This document shows, one piece after another, positions 5,712 through 12,897 of a stretch of DNA of 15,117 nucleotides. The notes beneath the pieces are model-generated. The model had not been told where the DNA came from. It did no database searches and was given only the letters and a program-made list of their open reading frames with translations. Source of the stretch: Bacillota bacterium (GTDB lineage: Bacteria; Bacillota; Sulfobacillia; JAJZYS01; JAJYTV01); contig JAJYNV010000375.1 in NCBI GenBank assembly GCA_021786135.1, forward strand, positions 1 to 15,117, written 5' to 3'. Position 1 is the stretch's first letter. Each line of letters starts with the position of its first letter. Made by a program: the position numbers and the translations under genes.

Positions 5712-6827
5712 TCACGCCGATGTCAGATAGATGCGCTCCAGGGTCGCGATGGCGCTGAGCGACTCGCGGCAGAGGGGAGGGGCCGCGCCGTCGCCGCTTG
5801 CCGCGGCCTCGCTGTACAGGCGCACAAAGGCAAAAGGATTGCCCACCGCGTCAATGCAGCCCTGGCGGCCGAACCTGGCTTCGATGCGACGCGCCATGAA
5901 GCTGCCCGTCGGGTGGCCCGCCAGGGGCAGGCTCGCGCGCAGACGGCGGGCAAGCTCGTTGCGTCGGGCGGGTATCCGGTGCCAGGCGCTGAGAAGGGTG
6001 TCCATGCGGCGGATCTGATCGGGCGCTACGGCATACTGCTTGCGATATTGTCGCGCATAATTCGTGACAGCGCCGGTCGCCGAGGGGGGATCCGCCGGCC
6101 AGCTGCGCTTGTCGATCTGGTCTGCGATGCCCTCAGATTCCAGCTGGTTCAGCACCCAGAGGAGATCCTTGTCCCCGGGGTCCTGTGCGGGGCGCGCCGC
6201 GACGAGATGTCGCCGAAAGACGTGGTGGTACTCGTGAGCGAGCAGCGGCAGCGGGGATTCCTGCTGGCACACGTACGCGGCGTCCAGGACGACGCTCAAG
6301 TAGCTGCGGGCATCGGGGCCGAAGATCACGAAGGCCACGGTCGGAAAGGCCGGCGAGAGTCCCGCAGGCAGCCAGGAGAGCGCTGCCTCTCTAGCGGCGG
6401 CCGCCAGAGGCGCCGCCGCCATGGCGTCCATTCTGCGTGCGATGTTCCGACGCATGTCGGCCGTGAGGATATAGTGCCGGATGAGGCTGGCCTGCGACCC
6501 GCCCTGCAGTACATGCGCCAAGGGTGCACCGAGGGATGGCTTGAACGCGAGGCGCAGATTCTCCGCGAAGACATCGGGCGTCAGCTCGTGTGCGACGAGC
6601 TCACGATAGCCCGAGGCCGACAGCAGTGCCTGCCACTGCGCATCCGAGGGCTCCAGGTCGTGCATGAGCAGGTCGGCCACGTGCCAGAATTGTTCGTAGC
6701 CGTCGTAGACGAACCCGGGATTGGCCGGGCCGCTTCCTGCCACGGTACTCAACTCCATCCATGGTGAGTCGCGAGGCGGTTGAGCCCGACGACACCAACG
6801 CCAAGCTGCGTGCGCGGGTGTGGACAT
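5712..6827 (-). CDS. Putative zinc metallopeptidase (HExxH, DUF5700/DUF2268-like)
   Basis: A 371-residue protein with a gluzincin-type zinc site. HEYHH (198-202) gives the HExxH motif with catalytic E199, and ESEGIAD (230-236) about 28 residues later supplies the third ligand, probably E232. Near the C-terminus HPTGSFMARRIEARFG (305-320), followed by NPFAFVRLY, resembles the 'G-x-x-M-A-x-x-I-E' helix of the DUF5700/DUF2268 families of predicted peptidases. There is no signal peptide or membrane segment, so it should be cytoplasmic. The ATG at 6827 is preceded by GGAG four bases upstream; an in-frame ATG at 6758 is possible but has a poorer leader. The gene is convergent with the transposase and divergent from the membrane-protein gene at 6961. 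The substrate is unknown. The zinc site is clear, and the exact family name is tentative. Confidence 0.75.
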   Translation of the reverse strand: MSTPAHAAWRWCRRAQPPRDSPWMELSTVAGSGPANPGFVYDGYEQFWHVADLLMHDLEPSDAQWQALLSASGYRELVAHELTPDVFAENLRLAFKPSLGAPLAHVLQGGSQASLIRHYILTADMRRNIARRMDAMAAAPLAAAAREAALSWLPAGLSPAFPTVAFVIFGPDARSYLSVVLDAAYVCQQESPLPLLAHEYHHVFRRHLVAARPAQDPGDKDLLWVLNQLESEGIADQIDKRSWPADPPSATGAVTNYARQYRKQYAVAPDQIRRMDTLLSAWHRIPARRNELARRLRASLPLAGHPTGSFMARRIEARFGRQGCIDAVGNPFAFVRLYSEAAASGDGAAPPLCRESLSAIATLERIYLTSA

Positions 6828-6870
6828 GGCTCTCCACTTGCGAGTTCCCTGTGTCGGCGGGCGTTCCTCC

Positions 6871-6921
6871 TTTCCGAATGTTGCCTGGGCGCGTATGATG
6901 ATTGCTTAGCGGGCAACTAAG
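6871..6921 (+). promoter_or_regulatory. Candidate promoter and small palindrome upstream of the six-TM protein
   Basis: TATGAT (6894-6899) is a good -10 hexamer. The matching -35 position, 17 bases upstream, reads TTTCCG (6871-6876), which is weak. CTTAG/CTAAG (6905-6909/6917-6921) forms a short inverted repeat around the expected start of transcription and could be an operator. This lies in the 133-base divergent region between the peptidase and the membrane-protein gene. Confidence 0.35.
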
Positions 6922-6960
6922 GAATCCGGGCTCTGCCCGCACAAGGGGGAGTCCTGCACC

Positions 6961-7533
6961 GTGATCGACTACCTGGCAGTCATGCTCGTATCCGTGGGGG
7001 CCGGGCTCGCGATCCTGGCCCTGTACCTGTTCATCGCCCCGGCACCGGAGCACCGGCCCACCTGGGGTTTCGGCTTCGGTGCGACAGCCCTTATCCTGGC
7101 CGTGACAGCCATCCCGATGATCGTCACCTGGCCGTTGCCCGGCAGCTACAACGTGGCGTACGGCGAGCCCGCGCTGATGTTCGGCGCACTCTTTACCGTG
7201 GCCGGCCTGGCGCTCTTGTTCCGGCTGGAGCTGCTCGGGCCCGCCATCTGGGGCTTCTTCGCCGGCATCGCGGCGGTCGTCGTGGGTGTGAACATCATTG
7301 GCCTGCACATGTCGAGTAGCCCTACGGTTGCGGGACTCGGCTTCATCCTGGCTGGCATCGGCGGCATCCTCACGCTGCCGGCGGTGGTGTGGAAGCAGCA
7401 GCGCTGGATTGTGGTCCTTGCGGCGATTGTCCTAGCCGTGGCCGCAGTGATCTGGCTCTACACGGGCTATCTGAGCTACCCTGGCCATATGGTCGACTTC
7501 GCGAAGTATCTCCCGGCGTCCATGAAGAAGTAG
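6961..7533 (+). CDS. Six-TM integral membrane protein, possibly DUF981
   Basis: A 190-residue protein made almost entirely of membrane helices: about 2-26, 36-57, 71-90, 94-116, 124-144 and 149-171, with short loops and a lysine-containing C-terminus. The loop after helix 2, TWPLPGSYNVAYGEPALMFG (56-75), looks like a conserved family signature and reminds me of DUF981, a small membrane family of unknown function; I cannot confirm the match. The GTG start at 6961 is supported by AAGGGGGAG (6943-6951). No transporter motif, heme-ligand pattern or catalytic motif is evident. It stands alone, divergent from the peptidase gene, and is closed by a strong terminator at 7545-7584. Function is unknown. 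Confidence 0.75.
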   Translation: MIDYLAVMLVSVGAGLAILALYLFIAPAPEHRPTWGFGFGATALILAVTAIPMIVTWPLPGSYNVAYGEPALMFGALFTVAGLALLFRLELLGPAIWGFFAGIAAVVVGVNIIGLHMSSSPTVAGLGFILAGIGGILTLPAVVWKQQRWIVVLAAIVLAVAAVIWLYTGYLSYPGHMVDFAKYLPASMKK

Positions 7534-7544
7534 GACACCACCGA

Positions 7545-7584
7545 AGGAAGAGACACCGGCTCGCGTGGGCCGGTGTCTCTTCCT
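7545..7584 (+). terminator. Intrinsic terminator after the membrane-protein gene
   Basis: AGGAAGAGACACCGGC (7545-7560) and GCCGGTGTCTCTTCCT (7569-7584) form a perfect 16-base-pair stem with an eight-base loop. It starts 11 bases after the TAG stop. The pyrimidine-rich second arm is followed by only one more T, so the tail is weak, but the stem is very stable. It separates this gene from the malate synthase unit. Confidence 0.85.
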
Positions 7585-7731
7585 GTGCCGCGCCGGGACC
7601 AACGCGACTCGCCGCCCGTTTCCGACCGCCTGCCCGCCGCAAACGACACTTCACCCGCGCTGACCAACCGCGGCAGGTGTGCGCTGATAGGCTTGGGGCA
7701 AGCGAGGCCGGCTTGAGGGAGGAGGTTGCGG

Positions 7732-9303
7732 ATGGGTGCGGCGCTTGAGATCGTGATCTCCGAGAGGCAGGGGGCCGCCAAGGTGTTCGATGCAACTGCG
7801 GTGGCCTTTCTGGCAGAGTTGCAGCAGCGTTTCGGCGCCCGGCGCCAGGAACTGCTGCGGGAGCGCCTCGCGCTGCAGGCAAGGCTTGATCGCGGCTGGC
7901 TGCCGGATTTCCCAGCCGACACGCGGGCGATTCGAGCGGGGAACTGGCAGGTGGCGGATGCGCCAGAGGACATGCTCGATCGTCGCGTCGAGATCACGGG
8001 TCCCGTGGAACGCAAGATGGTCATCAATGCGCTCAACTCCGGAGCGCGCGTGTTCATGGCGGACTTGGAGGATGCGAACGCTCCGACGTTCACGAACGTC
8101 ATCGAGGGCCAGCGGAATCTGAGTGACGCCATCGACGGCGTGATCTGCTTGCAAGCGGGCGACAGGACCTATCGGCTTGGACCTCAGGTCGCTACGCTCG
8201 TCGTGCGGCCGCGGGGATGGCACCTCCCGGAGAAGCACCTCCTGCTCGATGGCCAGGCAATGTCCGCGAGCCTGGTGGACTTTGGCCTCTACGTGCTGCG
8301 CAACCACGCGCGACTCGCCGCGCATGGTACGGGCCCCTATTTCTACTTGCCGAAGCTCGAGAGTTGGCAGGAGGCCAAGCTCTGGAACGACGTCTTCGAC
8401 TTCACAGAGCAGGAACTGGGCCTGCGGGCGGGTTCGATCAAGGCGACCGTCCTGATCGAGAACATCCTTGCGGCGTTCCAGATGGACGAGATCCTCTACG
8501 CGCTGAGAGAACACGCCTTGGGCCTCAACGCCGGGCGCTGGGACTATATCTTCAGCATCATCCGCAAGTTTCGCAGTGATCCCGCGCGGGTTCTGCCGGA
8601 CCGGTCGCAGGTGACGATGGAGGTGCCGTTCATGCGCGCCTACACGGAACTCCTGGTCCGGACGTGCCATCGGCGCGGAGCTCACGCTATCGGCGGCATG
8701 GCTGCCTTCGTCCCATCGCGGCGGGACCCCGAAGTGAACCGGCTGGCCCTCGCGAGGGTGCGGCAGGACAAAGAGCGCGAGGTCAGGGACGGCTTCGACG
8801 GGACGTGGGTCGCGCATCCGGATCTTGTACCCATCGCGACGGAGGTGTTCGACCGGGTCCTCGGGGCGAGACCACATCAGAAGGAGAAACTGCGCACGGA
8901 GGTGGCTGTCGGAGCCCCGGATCTGCTCGACATCCAGGTTCCGGGCGGGGCCATCAGCGAGGACGGACTGACGCTCAACGTCTCGGTCGCCATGCAGTAC
9001 CTCGGTTCTTGGCTACAGGGCAACGGGGCGGTCGCGATCTTCAACCTGATGGAGGATGCGGCGACCGCTGAGATCGCCCGGTCACAGGTCTGGCAGTGGG
9101 TGACGCACCATGCGCGCCTGGGTGACGGCCGCGTGGTGGATGAACCCCTGGTCCGCTCCATTTGTGACCGGGTGGTAGCCGAATTGGATCGCCAAACGGA
9201 TGCAAGGGACCTTGCCGCGGCGCGGCAGCTCTTCGAACAGGTCGCTCTCGCAAAGACATTCGAGGACTTTCTCACGCTGCCCGCCTACGCCCGGATCGAA
9301 TGA
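7732..9303 (+). CDS. aceB: Malate synthase A
   Basis: A 523-residue enzyme that condenses glyoxylate with acetyl-CoA to give malate and CoA in the glyoxylate bypass. The family signature REHALGLNAGRWDYIFS (from R259) fits the malate synthase pattern, and MADLEDANAPTFTNVIEGQ is the conserved acidic active-site strand containing a Mg ligand region. MAAFVPSRRDPEVN and DGTWVAHPDLVPIA are also typical of the A isoform, and the length is normal. ATG 7732 is chosen because GGAGG (7721-7725) lies six bases upstream. An in-frame TTG at 7726 would abut that SD and is rejected. Isocitrate lyase follows after 115 bases on the same strand, so the two probably form one transcription unit. No internal terminator is seen between them. 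Confidence 0.96.
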   Translation: MGAALEIVISERQGAAKVFDATAVAFLAELQQRFGARRQELLRERLALQARLDRGWLPDFPADTRAIRAGNWQVADAPEDMLDRRVEITGPVERKMVINALNSGARVFMADLEDANAPTFTNVIEGQRNLSDAIDGVICLQAGDRTYRLGPQVATLVVRPRGWHLPEKHLLLDGQAMSASLVDFGLYVLRNHARLAAHGTGPYFYLPKLESWQEAKLWNDVFDFTEQELGLRAGSIKATVLIENILAAFQMDEILYALREHALGLNAGRWDYIFSIIRKFRSDPARVLPDRSQVTMEVPFMRAYTELLVRTCHRRGAHAIGGMAAFVPSRRDPEVNRLALARVRQDKEREVRDGFDGTWVAHPDLVPIATEVFDRVLGARPHQKEKLRTEVAVGAPDLLDIQVPGGAISEDGLTLNVSVAMQYLGSWLQGNGAVAIFNLMEDAATAEIARSQVWQWVTHHARLGDGRVVDEPLVRSICDRVVAELDRQTDARDLAAARQLFEQVALAKTFEDFLTLPAYARIE

Positions 9304-9418
9304 GCCGCGGATCACGGCAGTGACGAGGCATTTCAGCCGACTCAGGACTCCGTTTGCCGAATCGTTTCTGGAGGGATCGCGCACGTCCTCGTAGCCTGGT
9401 GTCAAGGGAGGCCCGACG

Positions 9419-10696
9419 ATGAAGGATGCCAGCGCCACGGCGGTATTCCATCGCCCATTGTCCGCCGAGCGTTTTTCTGGAGTGGAGCGACCGTACAGTG
9501 AAGCAGACGTTCTGCGCCTGCGCGGCTCCCTGCGCATGGAGTACACCCTGGCGCAGATCGGTGCAGATCGCATGTGGCAGATCCTGCGCGAGCGACGCTA
9601 CGTCAAGGCGCTCGGCGCCATGACGGGCAACCAGGCGGTGCAGCAGGTCAAGGCGGGACTCGACGCCATCTACGTCAGCGGGTGGCAGGTCGCGGCCGAT
9701 GCAAATGTCGCGGGCGAGACCTATCCCGACCAGTCGCTCTACCCGGTGAACAGCGTGCCGGCCCTCGTGCGGCGCATCAACCGAGCGCTGCAGCGCGCGG
9801 ATCAGATCGACGCCGTCGAGGGCCGGTCAGGGACCTGCTGGTTCGCGCCCATTCTGGCGGACGCCGAGGCGGGCTTCGGCGGTCCCCTCAACGTCTATGA
9901 ACTCGTACGCAGCCTGATCGAAGCGGGAGCCGCCGCGATCCACCTCGAGGATCAGCTCTCATCCGAAAAGAAGTGCGGCCATATGGGTGGCAAGGTTCTC
10001 ATACCGACAGCCACAGCCGTGCGCAACCTCGTCGCCGCCAGACTCGCCGCCGACGTGATGGGTGTCCCCACATTGATCGTGGCGCGCACAGACGCTCTCG
10101 GCGCGAAACTGGTCACCTCCGATATCGATCCCCTCGACCAGCCATTCCTCACTGGCGAGCGGACCGAGGAAGGGTTCCACGTCAGTCGCGGGGGCCTCGG
10201 GGCGGCCATCGCGCGTGGTTTGGCTCTGGCGCCCTTTGCCGACATGGTCTGGTGCGAGACGTCGGAGCCGGATGTCGATGAGGCGCGGGAGTTTGCCGAG
10301 GGGATCCACAGTCGGTATCCTGGCAAACTGCTCGCCTACAACTGCTCGCCATCGTTCAACTGGAAGCGGAAACTCAGCGACCCGGAACTGGAACGCTTCC
10401 AGGACGACCTGGCCGAGATGGGCTACAGATTCCAGTTCATCACGCTGGCCGGGTTCCACGCACTCAACTACAGCATGTTCGACCTGGCCCACAGCTACCG
10501 CAGGCAGGGCATGCTGGCCTATTCGAGGCTGCAGCAGGCCGAGTTTGCGGCTGAAAGGCACGGATATACGGCAGTGCGCCACCAGCGCGAGGTCGGCGCA
10601 GGCTACTTCGACCACGTCAACCTGGTGCTAAACGGCGGCCGCTCCGACACGACGGCCCTCAGCGGCTCGACCGAGGAGGCGCAGTTTGCCGATTGA
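9419..10696 (+). CDS. aceA: Isocitrate lyase
   Basis: A 425-residue enzyme that splits isocitrate into succinate and glyoxylate, feeding the malate synthase encoded upstream. The catalytic signature KKCGHM (184-189) contains the active-site Cys C186. Supporting motifs include WQVAADANVAGETYPDQSLYP, ILADAEAGFGG (Mg-binding Asp residues), AAIHLEDQ, VARTDA, WCETSEPD and the C-terminal FNWKRKL/LAGFHALN region. The length matches the short bacterial form. The ATG is preceded by AGGGAGG seven bases upstream. The 115-base gap after aceB shows no terminator. A 54-residue Cys-rich ORF follows 46 bases after the stop and is closed by a shared terminator, suggesting an aceB-aceA-small-gene operon. Confidence 0.97.
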   Translation: MKDASATAVFHRPLSAERFSGVERPYSEADVLRLRGSLRMEYTLAQIGADRMWQILRERRYVKALGAMTGNQAVQQVKAGLDAIYVSGWQVAADANVAGETYPDQSLYPVNSVPALVRRINRALQRADQIDAVEGRSGTCWFAPILADAEAGFGGPLNVYELVRSLIEAGAAAIHLEDQLSSEKKCGHMGGKVLIPTATAVRNLVAARLAADVMGVPTLIVARTDALGAKLVTSDIDPLDQPFLTGERTEEGFHVSRGGLGAAIARGLALAPFADMVWCETSEPDVDEAREFAEGIHSRYPGKLLAYNCSPSFNWKRKLSDPELERFQDDLAEMGYRFQFITLAGFHALNYSMFDLAHSYRRQGMLAYSRLQQAEFAAERHGYTAVRHQREVGAGYFDHVNLVLNGGRSDTTALSGSTEEAQFAD

Positions 10697-10742
10697 GGAC
10701 GCGAGGTCCGCGACGGACCGGAATTGAGAGGAAGGGGTCGCG

Positions 10743-10907
10743 ATGGCGCGGTGCCCGACGTGCCGGCATGATACGGGGGATCCTGCGATAGAGATGTATC
10801 AGTGCGCCGAATGCCACCAGGTATGGTGCGACCACTGCGGACCAACGTGCAGGCATGACGGCGAAAGGCCCCACGCCTTCGTCCTGAGCGACGACGCCTA
10901 CCTTTGA
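10743..10907 (+). CDS. 54-residue Cys-rich putative zinc-binding protein
   Basis: A short gene that a length cut-off would miss. It has a purine-rich SD (GAGAGGAAGGGG) about five bases before ATG 10743 and ends at TGA just before a terminator. The product contains C4-x2-C7, C21-x2-C24, C29-x2-C32, C36 and H38, plus H9, H25, H31 and H44. Alternating CxxC knuckles of this kind suggest two zinc sites in a cross-braced or ribbon arrangement (YQCAECHQVWCDHC resembles a B-box or RING half). It is not recognisable as a named family. Position 46 bases after isocitrate lyase and before the transcription terminator supports co-expression with the glyoxylate-shunt genes. A regulatory or protein-binding role is possible but unproven. 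The SD, density of paired cysteines and terminator make it likely to be real. Confidence 0.75.
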   Translation: MARCPTCRHDTGDPAIEMYQCAECHQVWCDHCGPTCRHDGERPHAFVLSDDAYL

Positions 10908-10922
10908 GAAGGGCCTCTCAAG

Positions 10923-10953
10923 CAGGAAGCCCGCGTTTTGCGCGGGCTTCCTG
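10923..10953. terminator. Bidirectional terminator between the Cys-rich gene and asparaginase
   Basis: CAGGAAGCCCGCG (10923-10935) and CGCGGGCTTCCTG (10941-10953) make a perfect 13-base-pair stem with a TTTTG loop. The gene on the plus strand ends at 10907 and the minus-strand gene ends at 10958, so one hairpin can serve both convergent transcripts. Confidence 0.85.
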
Positions 10954-10957
10954 ACCG

Positions 10958-11893
10958 TTACTGGCCCCGGGCACTCACAGGCATGTAGGTGCGTGGCCAG
11001 GACTCGACCTCGCGCGAGTGTTCGTCCATGCCCACATAGATCTGGTTCTCCACGGTGGAGAATCCGGCATGGCGCCCGTCGGGCGCAAGAATGACGCAGT
11101 TCATGGTGCTGAAATAGTTGTCTGGGATGAGATCGAGATCGGCCATCGCGCGCCCGCCTGCCTCTTCAGGCGACAGGCCCTGGGCGAGACCGAGGACGAT
11201 GGTGCGGGCCGTGGCGCCCCGGATCGCCATTTCGCCGCGGCCAGTGCACGCTGCCGCACCATAGCGACCGTCGCAGTAGTTCCCGGCGCCGATGACCGCC
11301 GAATCGCCGACCCGCCCAGGGTACTTCCAGGCGAAGCCGCTCGTGCTCACTCCGGCGCAGATGTTGCCGTCCTGGTCGAGGGCCAGGACATTGACGGTGC
11401 CTGCATCCTTGCCTGAAGCGCGTTCGGGCTGCATGGCCAGCCGGTGTACCATCGCCCTGGCGGCCAGCCCCGCGTAGGGAGTGTTCTCCTCGCCGCGCAA
11501 GCCGCGCAGGTAGATATCCCTGGCTTCAGGTGTCAGGAGTTCCGTCTGTTCGAAGCCGCACTCCTCTGCAAAGCGTTCTGCGCCTTCGCCGACCAGAAGG
11601 ACGTGCGGCAGATCCTGCATGACGCGTCGCGCCAGCGAGATCGGGTGCTCGATGCCTCTGACGCCTGCGACGGCGCCCGCCGCACGTGTGGCACCATTCA
11701 TGATGCTGGCGTCGAGTTCGACGACGCCGAGCACGTTGGGCAGGCCGCCCAGCCCTACCGTGTGGTCGTCGGGGTTGCTTTCCACGGCGCGAATCGCCGC
11801 CTCGACCGCATCAAGAGCACTGCCGCCGCGCCTCAGGATGGCCATGCCGAGCGGGATGCCTACGCGAGCGTTGGAACTGCCGATGATGAGCAA
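10958..11893 (-). CDS. Ntn-hydrolase asparaginase / N4-(beta-N-acetylglucosaminyl)-L-asparaginase family
   Basis: A self-cleaving N-terminal nucleophile hydrolase of the asparaginase-2/glycosylasparaginase family. KDAG-TVNVLALDQDGN places the autocleavage site between Gly and the nucleophile Thr (T166 from the chosen start). The downstream STSGFAWKYPGRVGDSAVIG is the hallmark second threonine and RVGDS loop that binds substrate. GLGGLPNVLG in the alpha subunit and CTGRGE near the beta-subunit middle also match. The usual H-D-T before the cleavage site is replaced by D-A-G-T. Start: GGAAGGAG directly abuts an ATG at 11902, leaving no spacer, whereas TTG 11893, three codons in, has a nine-base spacer; TTG is preferred (311 residues; 314 if the ATG is used). 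There is no signal peptide, so it acts in the cytoplasm. Substrate (asparagine, isoaspartyl dipeptide or glycosylasparagine) is not determinable. Confidence 0.88.
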   Translation of the reverse strand: MLIIGSSNARVGIPLGMAILRRGGSALDAVEAAIRAVESNPDDHTVGLGGLPNVLGVVELDASIMNGATRAAGAVAGVRGIEHPISLARRVMQDLPHVLLVGEGAERFAEECGFEQTELLTPEARDIYLRGLRGEENTPYAGLAARAMVHRLAMQPERASGKDAGTVNVLALDQDGNICAGVSTSGFAWKYPGRVGDSAVIGAGNYCDGRYGAAACTGRGEMAIRGATARTIVLGLAQGLSPEEAGGRAMADLDLIPDNYFSTMNCVILAPDGRHAGFSTVENQIYVGMDEHSREVESWPRTYMPVSARGQ

Positions 11894-12096
11894 CGGAAAC
11901 ATCTCCTTCCGCGGGTGAGTTGGCGAAGGACAACCGTCTTACCTGCCGCAGAGTGCCTGTCTCGCCAAACTCCCCTGGGACATGGCACAATACGAGTCGA
12001 ACGTTCCGTCCTCTGCATCCCGGCAGGACTTTGTCGCGTACCGGTGAACGGGCGACCAGGGCTGTGAGGAGCCAGCGTCATCATTCGAGCTATCCA

Positions 12097-12831
12097 ATGC
12101 GAAGGGAAGTGGGCTTGTTGCCATCGGACGTGGAACGCCTGTCCGAATGGATCCGCGCCCAGGTGGCGGAGGCGGGCCGCGTTGCGGCGGTGGTGGGCCT
12201 CTCGGGCGGCATCGACTCCGCCACGGTTGCAGCCCTGGCGAAGCGGGCGCTGGGGGACGAGGTGTACGGCGTGATCATGCCGTGCGAGAGTGACCCGGCG
12301 GACGCCGAGGACGCGCGACTCGCAGCCGAAGCCCTCAACGTGTCGTACCGCGTCGTCGACTTGGGCCCGGTATTTCAGGTGCTGCGCGCCCAGCTCGAGC
12401 TGCCGCCCAATTTGCCGCGGCTCGCCGTGGCCAACCTGAAGCCGCGCCTGAGGATGATCACCCTCTACGCGGAAGCCGCGGCGCGCAACGCCCTGGTGCT
12501 CGGCACCGGCAACCGCTCGGAGCTCGAAATCGGCTATTTCACCAAGTACGGCGACGGCGGCGTCGACCTCTTGCCCATCGGCGGCTATCTGAAACACGAG
12601 GTTCGAGCCTTGGCGCGTGAACTTGGGGTGCCTGCCCGGATCATCGATCGTCAGCCTTCGGCCGGACTCTGGGATGGCCAGACCGACGAAAGCGAGATGG
12701 GCATGACCTATCAGGAACTAGACTCCTATCTCGCGTCCGGTGAGGGCAGCCCCGTGGTCGAGGGACTTGTCGAGACCATGCGTCGCGCTTCAGAGCATAA
12801 GCGCAGCCTGCCGCCCATCTTCCCTCGCTAG
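12097..12831 (+). CDS. nadE: NH3-dependent NAD+ synthetase
   Basis: This enzyme makes NAD+ from deamido-NAD+, ATP and ammonia. The product (244 residues from ATG 12097) has the PP-loop SGGIDSA (36-42), which binds ATP pyrophosphate. KPRLRM (115-120), TGNRSE (137-142) and KYGDGG (150-155), followed by DLLPIGGYLKHEVRALA, are NadE hallmarks. There is no glutaminase domain, so it must use free ammonia. The frame is open upstream to 11920, but that extension is Arg/Ser/Thr-rich, lacks family similarity and is left out. Starts at TTG 12115 or 12118 are possible, since AAGGGAAG lies just before them and the family usually begins close to LPSDVERLSEWI. It is divergent from the asparaginase and followed by yebC after 63 bases. 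Confidence 0.93.
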   Translation: MRREVGLLPSDVERLSEWIRAQVAEAGRVAAVVGLSGGIDSATVAALAKRALGDEVYGVIMPCESDPADAEDARLAAEALNVSYRVVDLGPVFQVLRAQLELPPNLPRLAVANLKPRLRMITLYAEAAARNALVLGTGNRSELEIGYFTKYGDGGVDLLPIGGYLKHEVRALARELGVPARIIDRQPSAGLWDGQTDESEMGMTYQELDSYLASGEGSPVVEGLVETMRRASEHKRSLPPIFPR

Positions 12832-12865
12832 CAGCAGAGGGGACAGCGGCCGCGCAGTTCTAATC

Positions 12866-12897
12866 GAGGAGGGATGGCCCTAAGGGCCGCAGCGTTG
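12866..12897 (+). promoter_or_regulatory. yebC start region: SD, intervening hairpin, TTG start
   Basis: The SD AGGAGG (12867-12872) is followed at only one base by ATG 12874, too close for normal initiation. GGCCC-taa-GGGCC (12876-12888) is a perfect five-base-pair hairpin. TTG 12895 follows, giving a protein that begins (M)SGHSKWANIK exactly as YebC proteins do. Folding the hairpin out shortens the SD-to-TTG distance from 22 to about 9 bases. Confidence 0.5.

Noticed and set aside
5424..6767. Long open frame on the plus strand opposite the peptidase (447 codons)
   Set aside because: The translation is Arg/Ala/Gly-rich with no motifs, whereas the minus strand has an intact HExxH peptidase with its own SD.
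7585..7731. Promoter search upstream of malate synthase
   Set aside because: No hexamer pair with acceptable spacing stands out in this GC-rich leader, so no promoter is called although one must exist nearby.
11920..12096. N-terminal extension of nadE in the same frame
   Set aside because: The 59 extra residues are Arg/Thr/Ser-rich without family similarity, and NadE proteins start near the chosen site.
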